From: Psychromonas sp. MB-3u-54
GTDB lineage: Bacteria > Pseudomonadota > Gammaproteobacteria > Enterobacterales > Psychromonadaceae
Length of the DNA: 64,000 bases
Assembly: GCF_002836415.1 (NCBI RefSeq)
Contig: NZ_PJBP01000178.1
Span: forward strand, 62,001 to 126,000
Direction of reading: 5' to 3'
Each line of letters starts with the position of its first letter. The first letter of the stretch is position 1. Shown here piece by piece: positions 52,373 through 64,000 of the stretch. Position numbers and translations under genes: made by a program. A model generated the notes under the pieces. The model was not told where the DNA came from, made no database searches, and was given only the letters and a program-made list of their open reading frames with translations.

Positions 52373-52509
52373 ATTTTTCTCTTAATTATTATCTAAAGGT
52401 TATTGGTTAAACTCGATTTAGCCGTTTTTTTACTGTGGGTTAGGCATGAAATTTTACTTACTTAAGCATAATTTGGGATAAGCATTAACATAAGTGGAGC
52501 TACATGCCT

Positions 52510-52549
52510 GTTAACCCGATCTGATCTTTTAAGCTGAGATCGGGTTAAC
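52510..52549. repeat. perfect 13-bp inverted repeat between menH and menB
   Basis: GTTAACCCGATCT / AGATCGGGTTAAC around a 14-base loop. Neither side has a T run, so an operator or mRNA structure is as likely as a terminator. The rest of the 315-base gap shows no gene. Confidence 0.75.
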
Positions 52550-52687
52550 TAAGATTCAAATGCTGGCATGATTCTTATGCGAATATCTTCTCTATCGTTG
52601 CATCCTATAAATTTATCTTTTTGATCTTAAAGGGTGAAAAATTTAATGCCGTCTTTAAAGTTAAAAACTGCGCAATCGAGTTAAAAG

Positions 52688-53485
52688 TTATTGACTAAAA
52701 TGCTGCTGAATAAAGCGCGCATATTGCACCGGACTCTGCCGGTGAATATTATGACCAGCTTCGGAAAATTCAGTTAGGTGGATATTTTTAAGCTTGGTCA
52801 ATGCGCGGCCTAAGGTTTTAAATTTATTATCTTTTTCGCCAAAGCAGTAATGAATCGCTAAGGGGTTTGCTTGTGTCGCATTATTTTGTAAAAAAGGGGT
52901 TGCATCGCTTTGCTGAGCGACACTGGTTGCCAGCAGCATATTGGCTAAACACACACCATAATTACGACTGCGTTTATTAATCAGGTTGTTTTTTTGTTCG
53001 CAGGAAAGATCGCTGAAAATATCCTGTTCATACCATTGATTTAAACTTTGGATAATACTTTGCGTGGCAAAGCGTTTCGCCCAATTAAGGTCATCTGCAA
53101 AACGTTGGTCTTTTTCATCCTGAGTTTGATAACCGGTATGGCAAGATTCTAATATTAAGGCTTTTAAATTTTCATCCCGTTGGGTGCGCGCGTAATCAAG
53201 TGCAATACGGCCACCAAGGGAATAACCAATGAGAATATATTCTTTGATTTGTAAGTCGTCTAGAGCATTTTTAATCAACCTGTGTGTTGTCTCAAAGCCT
53301 TTATCTATGGGTATTGTTACTGAGGCTGAATCTCCATGCCCGGGCAGGTCGATAGAGATACAATAAAAAGATTCTTTGAGCTGCTTGATGGTTTCACACC
53401 AATCCTGATGATTACCTAAAAAACCGTGCAAAAAGACTAAAGCTGGGGATTGAGGTGATCCCTGCGTTTGGCTAAAAAGTGGCAT
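52688..53485 (-). CDS. menH: SHCHC synthase MenH
   Basis: Alpha/beta hydrolase of 265 residues, which eliminates pyruvate from SEPHCHC. LHGFLGNHQDWCETI, the nucleophile elbow GYSLGGR and the C-terminal GHNIHRQSP (His) complete the triad. Overlaps menD by 14 bases. Confidence 0.93.
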   Translation of the reverse strand: MPLFSQTQGSPQSPALVFLHGFLGNHQDWCETIKQLKESFYCISIDLPGHGDSASVTIPIDKGFETTHRLIKNALDDLQIKEYILIGYSLGGRIALDYARTQRDENLKALILESCHTGYQTQDEKDQRFADDLNWAKRFATQSIIQSLNQWYEQDIFSDLSCEQKNNLINKRSRNYGVCLANMLLATSVAQQSDATPFLQNNATQANPLAIHYCFGEKDNKFKTLGRALTKLKNIHLTEFSEAGHNIHRQSPVQYARFIQQHFSQ

Positions 53486-55217
53486 ACTTTATCTGCTCTT
53501 TGATGTGCTCAAGGTGGTTGTAAGTTTGGTCGTTTTTGACGCAAATCTCAATTAAAGAAAGACGATTTTGTAATGATTTTTGATAATCACTGACAAATTG
53601 ATCCAGACCTTCGGGTTGGTAATAATCGATTGAAAATTGCCTGCAGCTGTCGGCAAAGGTTAAACCATGGGGTAATTGGTAATAATCTTGTTTTTGCTGA
53701 GCAGGCACCGGTAGGAGATTAAATATCGCGCCGCCATCATTGTTAAACACAATAATAACAAACGGGCCGTGCAGTTGTTTTAATAAAGCCAGAGAATTTA
53801 AATCGTAGAGAAAAGAGGTGTCGCCAATTAATAATGTAGTGATATCTGAGCAAGACTTTGCAACACCGCTTGCCGTTGCCAGCAAACCATCAATGCCGCT
53901 TGCCCCTCTATTGCTAAAGGGCAATGCCGCGTTTTGTCTAAAAAACATATCGCTTAAACGAATCGGCATACTATTGCCGATAAATACCGGGGTGTCAGCA
54001 GGCAGTAACTTATCTAATGCGGCAGTGACGGATATTTCGCTGATCAGATTATTGTTCAAAAAAGGGCTTATTATGTGCTTCGTTATATAATTGTTTTGCT
54101 GTTGCAGTGCCTGTGACCAGTGTTTATCAATCGCAGGTATTTTATTCTGTATGCTTTTTATCCATTGCGTGGCCGAGCATACAAATCTTTTTCTTAGTCT
54201 GTGGGTGGGGTCGATTCTAGTATTACTTGAATCGACTAATAAATATTCGCCTGCAAATTCTTCAATAAATTGATTAAGGCGTTTGGAAATAAGCTTACCC
54301 CCAAACTGTACAATAATATCGGCCTGCTGCAGGTTTTCAGTAAACTGTTTATTGACCAATAACAGGTCATAATAGTGGAGGTTATTTGCATTGCCTGTTA
54401 ATGCGGATTGCAGATCGGCTAAAAGCGGGTAATTATTTAATGCAGCAAATTCAGCAATGGCTTGAGCTTGATTGGTATCGTTGATACGGCCGGCAATAAC
54501 CAGCACCTTTTTATCCCTTAGCTGAGTATGGGCTGCCATTTGAAAAGCGTCTGTATTATGAAAATATCGGCTAAAGGGTTGTTTATCTGTTAGCCACTGT
54601 TTTAATGATTGTAAATAGCCTTGATAATTAACCGTGGTTGTTTGCGGATACAAGGGCTCTGAAAACGCGATATTAAAATGAATCGGTGCGGGGGTCTGCC
54701 GCTGCAGCTGTAACCCTTGATTAATCGTGGTTAGCAGGTAATTAGGTTTGATATGTGTCGTCGCACTGGGTATTTGTGCAAAAAAAACCGGGTAATGGGA
54801 AAAAATTCGATATTGGTCAATGGCTTGATTCGCGCCGCAATCGATCAATTCAACCGGTCTGTCGGCCGATAATACAATTAAAGGGATAGCGCTTAGTTTG
54901 GCTTCAATAACGGCAGGATAAAGGTTTGCGACCGCGGTGCCGGAGGTGGTAATAATAACCACGGGTTTACGGCTAAGAAGACTCAGGCCAAGGGCGAAAA
55001 AACCTAAACCCCGTTCATCAAAATGTACATGGGTATGTGCCTCTTTATGCTGGTCAGCCGCTAATGTTAAAGGGGTTGAACGGGATCCGGGGGCAATACA
55101 AAAATCTGAAATACCGTTGCGCACCAGCTCTTCAATAAACAGAGATGCCCACAACAGGTTGATATTAGAAAACTCATGAGCAAATGAAGTCGGCTCTTTA
55201 TATAATGTAGTGATCAT
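53472..55217 (-). CDS. menD: SEPHCHC synthase MenD
   Basis: Thiamine-diphosphate enzyme joining isochorismate and 2-oxoglutarate. 581 residues. FCIAPGSRSTPLTLAA and HFDERGLGFFALGL hold the cofactor Glu; GDTSFLYDLNSL is the TPP-binding motif. It lies between menF and menH, all close together. Confidence 0.96.
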   Translation of the reverse strand: MITTLYKEPTSFAHEFSNINLLWASLFIEELVRNGISDFCIAPGSRSTPLTLAADQHKEAHTHVHFDERGLGFFALGLSLLSRKPVVIITTSGTAVANLYPAVIEAKLSAIPLIVLSADRPVELIDCGANQAIDQYRIFSHYPVFFAQIPSATTHIKPNYLLTTINQGLQLQRQTPAPIHFNIAFSEPLYPQTTTVNYQGYLQSLKQWLTDKQPFSRYFHNTDAFQMAAHTQLRDKKVLVIAGRINDTNQAQAIAEFAALNNYPLLADLQSALTGNANNLHYYDLLLVNKQFTENLQQADIIVQFGGKLISKRLNQFIEEFAGEYLLVDSSNTRIDPTHRLRKRFVCSATQWIKSIQNKIPAIDKHWSQALQQQNNYITKHIISPFLNNNLISEISVTAALDKLLPADTPVFIGNSMPIRLSDMFFRQNAALPFSNRGASGIDGLLATASGVAKSCSDITTLLIGDTSFLYDLNSLALLKQLHGPFVIIVFNNDGGAIFNLLPVPAQQKQDYYQLPHGLTFADSCRQFSIDYYQPEGLDQFVSDYQKSLQNRLSLIEICVKNDQTYNHLEHIKEQIKYATF

Positions 55218-55230
55218 TTTTCACCTTAAA

Positions 55231-56529
55231 TTACACCGATAGAATATCTAAAATAGTGTGAATTTTATTTTCCAATTCCTGCCATTCCTGATCTGCAATT
55301 GACCCTATTACAATGCCGGCGCCAGCAAATAATTTGATCCTGTTATCAGACAGCAGGGCGCTGCGGATGGCAACACTAAAGTCACTTTTATCGACGCGCA
55401 GATAACCTACAGTACCCGCATACCAACCACGATTATAATGTTCTTTATCATTAATAAACTGCAGCGCGGGCAATTTTGGAGAGCCCCCTACGGCCGGGGT
55501 TGGATGTAAATTATGTAAAAGCTGTGCATCGTTGGTTTGCGCATTTAATTTAGCGTTAATCTCCACTCGTAAATGCTGAACATTAAGCAGTTGCATGACA
55601 TGCGGCTCAGAACAGCTAACCTCCGCCTTTAAACGTTTAAGATTAGAGACAATAAATTCTTGTACTAAATAGTTTTCCCGGTCAATTTTTTTATCGCTTA
55701 ACAAGCTTTGCCGCAGAATAGCATCTTCGCGCGGCTCCCTTCCCCGATTGACTGTCCCGGCTAAGGCTTCAGTTTTAAGTTGGTTTTTTTCACGAGAAAA
55801 AAGCCGTTCCGGAGAGCAACCGATAAAAGTATGGTTTTTAGAAAACTGAAAGGCAAAATGGAAACTATTGGGGTTTGCTTCCTGCCATTGATTCATTAAA
55901 TCCCATTGATTAACTTTTTGCTCACAGACAAGCTCAGTCTGCCGAGATAAAACAACTTTTGGGATTAATGCCTTATACTCAATGGCCGATTCAACCAGCT
56001 TTGCCCATTGTTGCTGATTTGGCAGATCCTTTCGAGAAACAACGATATTGTTGACCGCTTGAAGAGAAACAGGTTTTTGCAGGCAATTTATTAATAATAA
56101 ACTCTTCTCAATACTATTAGAGCCGTTAAAATGACAGGTTAAACTTAATTTTTGCTGTTCTAATATAAACTCTAAGGCCGGACGGATAAAAAATATTTCC
56201 GGGAAATCTGCCCATTGCACCCCCTGCTGCTGAAAAGCCAAGCCACCAAAGTAACAAGCCTCGCCAATGGGTTCGGGAATGTAGGTGCATTCATCAATTG
56301 CACCAAAGCAGGCAATGCTTTGCAGATGATCTATATCCTCCCAGTAAATTCGTGGATAAAGTGGATCGCTGCCCGATGATTGTCCTTTTAATAAACCAAG
56401 TAAATCAAACCGGGTAAGCGGGATAACCAGATTACAGCTTGGCTTATCGCCCTGTTTTATTGCAAACTGTTGTAATTGTTCACGAATAAAAATGACCATT
56501 AAATTGAAATTATGCTCAGCAGTTAACAT
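55231..56529 (-). CDS. menF: menaquinone-specific isochorismate synthase
   Basis: Converts chorismate to isochorismate. 432 residues. The chorismate-binding C-terminal half shows FIGCSPERLF, ALAGTVNRGR, HNLHPTPAVGGSPK and FAGAGIVIGSI. First gene of menFDH, divergent from menA with 102 bases between. A second Met at residue 11 could be the start. Confidence 0.95.
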   Translation of the reverse strand: MLTAEHNFNLMVIFIREQLQQFAIKQGDKPSCNLVIPLTRFDLLGLLKGQSSGSDPLYPRIYWEDIDHLQSIACFGAIDECTYIPEPIGEACYFGGLAFQQQGVQWADFPEIFFIRPALEFILEQQKLSLTCHFNGSNSIEKSLLLINCLQKPVSLQAVNNIVVSRKDLPNQQQWAKLVESAIEYKALIPKVVLSRQTELVCEQKVNQWDLMNQWQEANPNSFHFAFQFSKNHTFIGCSPERLFSREKNQLKTEALAGTVNRGREPREDAILRQSLLSDKKIDRENYLVQEFIVSNLKRLKAEVSCSEPHVMQLLNVQHLRVEINAKLNAQTNDAQLLHNLHPTPAVGGSPKLPALQFINDKEHYNRGWYAGTVGYLRVDKSDFSVAIRSALLSDNRIKLFAGAGIVIGSIADQEWQELENKIHTILDILSV

Positions 56530-56631
56530 GGGCTCATGATATATTGACGGATTAAGGTTTGTTAATGTAGCGCGATTAACGGCCGATTCCTAGCGGTACC
56601 GCGTATAACCACAATTATTTAGGATATTTAG

Positions 56632-57555
56632 ATGAGTAAGGTTTCAGTTTGGCTAAGCGAATTACGCTTACGTACATTACCGCTTGCAGCAGCTTCAATT
56701 ATTTTAGGGGCTGGACTCGCCATTCACGCTCAAATATTTGACCTGCTGATTTTTAGTTTATCGCTCATTACCGCTTTGTTACTGCAGATTTTATCAAATC
56801 TTGCCAATGATTATGGTGATGCTATTTCCGGCGTAGACAATGGCAAGCGTGTTGGTCCGTTACGCGCAATGCAGAGCGGTGCTATTAGCCGAAAAAGTTT
56901 GAAAATTGCGATTCTTTTAACGACTTTTTTAGTGTCCGTTTCGGGCATGACTTTATTGGTTGTTGCATTAGGTTCAAATTCAACGAGTTGGGTAGTTTTT
57001 TTAGTGCTGGGTTTATTAGCTATCGTAGCTGCGATAACCTATACCATGGGAAAATTACATTATGGCTACAGAGCGATGGGCGATCTTGCTGTTTTTCTAT
57101 TTTTTGGCTTGGTAGGCGTGGTCGGCAGTTATTACCTTTACGGTTTAACTTTTAGCTGGTCCTTACTTTTACCGGCAACCAGTGTCGGGCTTTTATCCGC
57201 AGCGGTTTTAAATATTAATAATATGCGTGATATGTATACGGACAAGGAGGCTAATAAAACAACTTTGGTGGTTTTATGGGGGCGGAGAAATGCTTTTATC
57301 TATCATTTGTCTCTTATCGTTGCTGCCGGTATCTGTTCTATTTCCTATTTCAGTTTGCTTGAAAACGTACAAGCCTGGCAATTTATTTTTTTGCTCAGCT
57401 TTAGTCCGCTAATCAAAAGTTGTCTGGCATTAAAAGAGGCGATCTTCAAAGATATTCGTGACGGTCAAGTATTTAATGATGAGCTTAAAAATACGGCCTT
57501 ATCAACCTTTGTTTTTAGTCTTTTATTTGCCGTGGTATTAATTGCGATGAATTAG
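56632..57555 (+). CDS. menA: 1,4-dihydroxy-2-naphthoate octaprenyltransferase
   Basis: Membrane prenyltransferase, 307 residues, about eight helices. Asp-rich motifs NDYGDAISGVDNG and NMRDMYTDKEANK bind the prenyl diphosphate and magnesium. Product is demethylmenaquinol, the UbiE substrate. Its TAG stop is the first three bases of a MITE copy. Confidence 0.96.
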   Translation: MSKVSVWLSELRLRTLPLAAASIILGAGLAIHAQIFDLLIFSLSLITALLLQILSNLANDYGDAISGVDNGKRVGPLRAMQSGAISRKSLKIAILLTTFLVSVSGMTLLVVALGSNSTSWVVFLVLGLLAIVAAITYTMGKLHYGYRAMGDLAVFLFFGLVGVVGSYYLYGLTFSWSLLLPATSVGLLSAAVLNINNMRDMYTDKEANKTTLVVLWGRRNAFIYHLSLIVAAGICSISYFSLLENVQAWQFIFLLSFSPLIKSCLALKEAIFKDIRDGQVFNDELKNTALSTFVFSLLFAVVLIAMN

Positions 57556-57820
57556 GGGCTGTTGACCTTTTGAGTACAAATTTTGTTCAATCTAAAAGTG
57601 TTCTGAGCAAGGCATGCTTCGTTCACATAGTTATTCTATGTAAACGATGCATAACGCAGCGCAGGACGCTTTTAGATGAACCCGAAGGGCAGCATTTGTG
57701 CGCACTTTCTTACAACGTTATCGCCTGCTTATGTAGAATAACTACACCGCGCAAGCTCTGCCTTGTATAAAGCACGCACAAATTACTGCAAAAATGCACA
57801 CGAAAGGTCAACAGACCCTA
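57553..57820. mobile_element. MITE-like inverted-repeat element, copy 2
   Basis: 268 bases with 18-base inverted ends (TAGGGGCTGTTGACCTTT, 17/18). The interior shares several blocks with copy 1 (44066-44366), and both have a CCC...GGG hairpin near the middle. No coding frame of note. The left end supplies the menA stop codon. Confidence 0.85.
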
Positions 57821-58040
57821 AAACCATTTTTAGTTTCTTAGCATTTTAAGAAATAGGATAAGCGCTTTTTGTACTCAGATTTCCATCAAAAGCAGGCGAT
57901 TTTTATAAAAACCACTAAAAACATGTCTAAAAAAGCAACATATTTTATTTTATTTTTAATTCCGTGTTCTGTTTAATGCTAATACTTGTATAATGCTGCC
58001 GGAATATAGATTCAATTTTTTACTAAAGAGTATATAAAAA
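57821..58040 (+). promoter_or_regulatory. leader/promoter region of fusA
   Basis: AT-rich region between the MITE and the EF-G gene. A TATAAT lies at about 57988-57993, ~50 bases before the start, and may be the -10 of this gene. No other element is visible. Confidence 0.4.
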
Positions 58041-60137
58041 ATGAAAGATTTAAGTAAATACAGAAATATTGGTATTTTTGCCCATGTTGATGCGGGTAAA
58101 ACAACAACCACAGAGCGTATCCTAAAACTGACCGGTACAATCCACAAAACCGGTGAAGTACATGATGGCGAATCTACAACTGACTTTATGGAACAGGAAG
58201 CTGAGCGCGGTATTACTATCCAGTCTGCAGCTGTAACTTGTTTCTGGAAAGACCACCGTTTAAACGTTATTGATACTCCTGGACACGTTGACTTCACAGT
58301 AGAAGTTTACCGTTCTCTTAAAGTATTGGATGGCGGCATCGGCGTATTCTGTGGTTCTGGTGGTGTTGAACCACAATCAGAAACTAACTGGCGTTATGCG
58401 AATGACTCAAAAGTTGCTCGTATTATCTTCGTAAACAAATTAGACCGTATGGGTGCTGATTTCTACCGCGTGGTTGAGCAAACTAAAAAAATACTTGATG
58501 CTAACCCGTTAGTCATGGTTTTACCTATCGGTATTGAAGATGAATTCAGTGGTGTTGTTGACCTATTGACGCGTAAAGCATATATCTGGGATGCGACTGG
58601 TCTTCCAGAAAACTACGAAATCACTGATGTTCCAGCTGATATGCTTGAATTGACTGAAGAATACCGTGAACAATTAATCGAAACTGCCGTTGAGCAAGAC
58701 GATGACCTGATGGAAGCATACCTTGAAGAGGGTATTGAGCCTTCTATGGAAGAACTTAAACGTTGTATCCGTAAAGGTACGCGTACAATGGATTTCTTCC
58801 CGACTTACTGTGGTTCTGCCTTTAAAAACAAAGGTGTTCAAAATATTCTTGACGCTGTTGTTGATTACCTACCGGCCCCAGCTGAAGTTGATCCACAACC
58901 GCTTACGGATGAAGAAGGTGAACCAACTGGTAAGTTTGCAACTGTCTCTACAGAAGAAACATTTAAAGCCTTAGCATTTAAAATTATGGATGACCGTTAC
59001 GGCGCGTTAACCTTTATACGTATCTACTCAGGTACGCTTAAGAAAGGCGATACTATCCTTAACTCCTTTACGGGTAAAACTGAGCGTGTTGGCCGTATGG
59101 TTGAGATGCAGGCAGATGATCGTAAAGAGCTATCATCAGCACAAGCGGGTGATATCATGGCTATCGTTGGTATGAAGAACAACGTGCAAACGGGCCACAC
59201 ATTATGTGATCCTAAAGACCCGATTATCCTAGAAGCAATGGTTTTCCCTAATCCGGTAATCTCTATCTCTGTTACACCTAAAGATAAAAGTTCAACTGAG
59301 AAAATGGGTATTGCTATCGGTAAAATGGTTGCAGAAGATCCAACCTTTAAAGTTGAAACTGATGTTGATTCCGGTGAAACTATCCTGTCTGGTATGGGTG
59401 AGCTTCACTTAGATATCAAAGTTGATATCCTTAAGCGTACCTACGGTGTTGATCTTGCTGTTGGTGAACCTCAAGTTGCTTACCGTGAAACTATCACAGA
59501 AGAAATTGAAGATAGCTACACGCATAAGAAACAGTCTGGTGGTTCTGGTCAGTTCGGTAAAATTGATTACCGTATCAAGCCTGGTGAACCAGGTAGTGGT
59601 TTTGTTTTCAGCTCTAAAGTTGTTGGCGGTAACGTACCAAAAGAATTCTTCCCTGCGATTGAGAAAGGCTTCAAGAGCATGATGGATACGGGTGTACTAG
59701 CTGGCTTCCCAGTATTAGATGTTGAAATCGAAGTTTATGATGGTGGTTTCCACGCCGTCGATTCATCTGCAGTTGCATTTGAATTAGCAGCACGTGGTGC
59801 ATTCCGTCAGTCGATTCCAAAAGCAGGTGCACAACTTCTTGAACCTATCATGGCTGTAGATGTATTTACGCCTGATGATCACGTTGGTGATGTTATCGGT
59901 GACCTTAACCGTCGCCGTGGTATGATCGCTGGTCAAGAAGCCGGTAATACTGGTGTTCGTATTAAAGCTGACGTACCTCTTTCAGAAATGTTTGGTTACA
60001 TCGGTTCTCTACGTACAATGACATCGGGCCGTGGTCAGTTCTCTATGCTGTTCAAGAACTACATGCCTTGTCCAAACAACGTTGCTGAAGGCGTAATCGA
60101 AAAAGTTAAAGCAGATAAAGCGGCTAAAAAGAAATAG
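58041..60137 (+). CDS. fusA: elongation factor G, second (non-str-operon) type
   Basis: GTPase that drives ribosomal translocation. 698 residues with five domains. GTP motifs: [15 protein letters not shown] (G1), DTPGHVDF (G3), NKLDRMGAD (G4). [20 protein letters not shown] is the wording of the second EF-G of Vibrio/Pseudomonas-type bacteria. It stands alone, not with rpsL-rpsG-tufA, which agrees with a paralogue. Whether it does elongation or ribosome recycling cannot be told here. Confidence 0.93.
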   Translation: MKDLSKYRNIGIFAHVDAGKTTTTERILKLTGTIHKTGEVHDGESTTDFMEQEAERGITIQSAAVTCFWKDHRLNVIDTPGHVDFTVEVYRSLKVLDGGIGVFCGSGGVEPQSETNWRYANDSKVARIIFVNKLDRMGADFYRVVEQTKKILDANPLVMVLPIGIEDEFSGVVDLLTRKAYIWDATGLPENYEITDVPADMLELTEEYREQLIETAVEQDDDLMEAYLEEGIEPSMEELKRCIRKGTRTMDFFPTYCGSAFKNKGVQNILDAVVDYLPAPAEVDPQPLTDEEGEPTGKFATVSTEETFKALAFKIMDDRYGALTFIRIYSGTLKKGDTILNSFTGKTERVGRMVEMQADDRKELSSAQAGDIMAIVGMKNNVQTGHTLCDPKDPIILEAMVFPNPVISISVTPKDKSSTEKMGIAIGKMVAEDPTFKVETDVDSGETILSGMGELHLDIKVDILKRTYGVDLAVGEPQVAYRETITEEIEDSYTHKKQSGGSGQFGKIDYRIKPGEPGSGFVFSSKVVGGNVPKEFFPAIEKGFKSMMDTGVLAGFPVLDVEIEVYDGGFHAVDSSAVAFELAARGAFRQSIPKAGAQLLEPIMAVDVFTPDDHVGDVIGDLNRRRGMIAGQEAGNTGVRIKADVPLSEMFGYIGSLRTMTSGRGQFSMLFKNYMPCPNNVAEGVIEKVKADKAAKKK

Positions 60138-60163
60138 TTTCTTTTAAATAACTTTTAAGATTA

Positions 60164-60198
60164 ATAAACCTCGCTATCTATGATAGCGGGGTTTTTTT
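60164..60198 (+). terminator. terminator after fusA
   Basis: AAACCTCGCTATC / GATAGCGGGGTTT stem with one G-T pair and a run of seven T. Confidence 0.9.
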
Positions 60199-60213
60199 AT
60201 GCCTGTCACTTAA

Positions 60214-62544
<2,331 letters not shown>

Positions 62545-62546
62545 AC

Positions 62547-62735
62547 GAGCTTCGAGTTTCGAGTTTCTAGCTTTGAGCTTTGAGCTTTGAGCTTTGATCT
62601 ACGAGTTGCGAGTTGCGAATTTTGAGTTTCGATCTCGTAACTCGCAGCTATCAGTTCGCAGCTGTCAGCTCGCGACTCGAAGCTCTTAGCCCGCAGCTCT
62701 TAGTTTTTAGCTCGTCACTCGCAGCTATTAGCTGC
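62547..62735. repeat. 27-unit degenerate heptamer array between thiC and thiDE
   Basis: 189 bases split exactly into 27 seven-base units without a slip. The first 13 are mainly GAGCTTT/GAGTTTC; later ones are mainly CAGCTNN/TAGCTNN/NNACTCG. The halves are partly complementary, so a long imperfect hairpin is possible. It occupies almost the whole intergenic space. Confidence 0.9.
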
Positions 62736-62752
62736 TCTTGTTAAGGATAAAT

Positions 62753-64000
62753 ATGAGTAATATTGTTTGGAGTATTGGTGCTTCTGATTGCAGTGGCAGA
62801 GCGGGTATTCAAAGGGACCTTTGCACCTTTCATGATTTAGGCGCTGAAGGGTGCTGCGTGATCAGCGCAGTCACTGCGCAAAATGCTCAATCCGTCAGTT
62901 TAGTTGAAAGTGTTTCCGATAAGATGTTCACTCAACAATTGGCTAGTTTGGCAGAGGACATGCCCGCTAAAATTATTAAAATTGGCTTAATTGCGAGTGT
63001 TGAACACATTAAAATACTCGCTCAGCAGTTAGCGTTATATAAACAAACTTGGTTACAAAAGCCCTTTGTTATCTACGATCCCGTGGCGATTTTATCAACG
63101 GATGAAAAGATGATCGATCAGGGGATTAATGAAGTCATTAAAAGTAAGTTATTACCTCAAGTCGATTTATTAACGCCTAATGCCAATGAGGTATTAACCT
63201 TATCCGGGCATGCTTTGATCTCCGGTGAATCATTTAAACCTGCAGTTGAAAAATTGATCAGTATGGGCTGTGGCAGTGTGCTGATCAAAGGTGGACATTT
63301 TGAGCTGGTGGATGACGCCGCGTTAGATTACTGGAGCGACGGGCAGCGTGAAATTGCGCTAACCAGTCCGCGCTTAACTAATGTAAATACTTATGCTAGC
63401 GGATCGACTTTAGCGAGCGCTATTGCAGCCACTATGGCGCTTGATTATTTTATTGAAGATGCTTTGGTACTGGCAAAAGCTTACCTTAACCAAGGACTAA
63501 AAGACGCTACCGTTACGGGTTCGGGAAAAAGTTCCTTTGCCCATTGCGGTTGGCCAAAAGATCGTGCTGATTTCCCGGAAGTGGTTTTGCCGGAGTCAAA
63601 AATCGGTTATGAGTTAGATCTGCCGGGGAGATTAGAAGCCGGTCCTGGTTTTGAGCCTTGTGATACCACTAAACTGGGTTTATATCCTGTTTTAGATTCA
63701 GTCGAATGGTTAGAAAAAGTTTTAAAATTGGGTGTGAAAACCCTGCAACTGCGTATTAAAGATAAACAACCCGAACAGGTTGAACAGCAGATTATTGATG
63801 CGATTGCCCTTGGCCGAAAATATAATGCGCGCTTATTTATCAATGACTACTGGCAACTGGCCATCAAACATCAGGCCTATGGTGTGCATCTTGGTCAGGA
63901 AGATATGGATATAGCAGACTTACCCTTAATTGCCGATGCAGGATTACGTTTAGGACTGAGTACCCATGGTTATTATGAAATTCTGCGCGCCAGACAGCTG
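62753..64000 (+). CDS. thiDE: ThiD-ThiE fusion (HMP-P kinase / thiamine-phosphate synthase), 3' partial
   Basis: 416 codons to the window edge, still open. AAGGAT precedes the ATG. Residues ~1-265 are a ThiD kinase ([38 protein letters not shown]). Residues ~305-416 are a ThiE domain ([46 protein letters not shown]). The ThiD active-site loop reads ASGST where the usual wording is GTGCT, so the Cys of that loop is Ser218 here. Likely controlled by the TPP riboswitch before thiC. Confidence 0.93.
   Translation, partial: MSNIVWSIGASDCSGRAGIQRDLCTFHDLGAEGCCVISAVTAQNAQSVSLVESVSDKMFTQQLASLAEDMPAKIIKIGLIASVEHIKILAQQLALYKQTWLQKPFVIYDPVAILSTDEKMIDQGINEVIKSKLLPQVDLLTPNANEVLTLSGHALISGESFKPAVEKLISMGCGSVLIKGGHFELVDDAALDYWSDGQREIALTSPRLTNVNTYASGSTLASAIAATMALDYFIEDALVLAKAYLNQGLKDATVTGSGKSSFAHCGWPKDRADFPEVVLPESKIGYELDLPGRLEAGPGFEPCDTTKLGLYPVLDSVEWLEKVLKLGVKTLQLRIKDKQPEQVEQQIIDAIALGRKYNARLFINDYWQLAIKHQAYGVHLGQEDMDIADLPLIADAGLRLGLSTHGYYEILRARQL

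Overview
The window looks like chromosome of a marine, psychrophile-type gammaproteobacterium. The closest fit I can name is the Psychromonas/Alteromonadales group (inference from gene content, AT-rich sequence and protein style, not from a search). Nearly all of it is core metabolism. The accessory signals are one decayed REP-associated transposase, two copies of an inverted-repeat (MITE-like) element, heptamer minisatellites and a lipopolysaccharide (LPS) core locus with a duplicated gene.

Layout. 1-5.8 kb: 3' part of isocitrate lyase, an amylosucrase, a PQQ-type sugar dehydrogenase lipoprotein and a small DUF2061 membrane protein under a strong Fur box. 6.0-7.4 kb: a RAYT (Y1/HUH-type) transposase pseudogene cut by four copies of a ~72-base multi-hairpin element. 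7.8-12.8 kb (minus strand): tRNA-Ile2(CAU), then the macromolecular synthesis cluster rpsU-yqeY-dnaG-rpoD. 13-15.4 kb: tsaD, then a Wzz-like chain-length protein with a Lys-Asn-Asn repeat tail. 15.5-22 kb (minus): ubiE-ubiJ-ubiB and tatA-tatB-tatC-tatD-hemB. 22.5-24.2 kb: pgi.

24.2-36.4 kb is the LPS inner/outer core locus: kdkA, a CDP-glycerol-type cytidylyltransferase, a LicD protein, OpsX-type heptosyltransferase I, three further glycosyltransferases, waaA, waaF, hldD, a glycosyltransferase remnant, waaL and a second hldD. kdkA with opsX suggests a Haemophilus/Vibrio-type inner core on one phosphorylated Kdo. The cytidylyltransferase/LicD pair suggests a phospho-polyol (probably glycerol phosphate) decoration.

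36.7-46.4 kb: glpE, a DUF6572-like gene, transketolase, and the ribose operon rbsDACBKR with a RbsR-like operator, a terminator and a MITE between rbsB and rbsK. 46.4-51.3 kb (minus): ilvG-ilvM-ilvD and a 2-Cys peroxiredoxin. 51.5-57.6 kb: menaquinone genes menF-menD-menH and menB (minus), and divergent menA. 58-60.1 kb: a stand-alone second-type elongation factor G. 60.3-64 kb: a TPP riboswitch, thiC, a 27-unit heptamer array and a thiD-thiE fusion that runs off the end.

The most unusual signal is the multi-hairpin element in the RAYT pseudogene. Its copies differ in sequence, but three of four stems keep pairing through compensatory changes.
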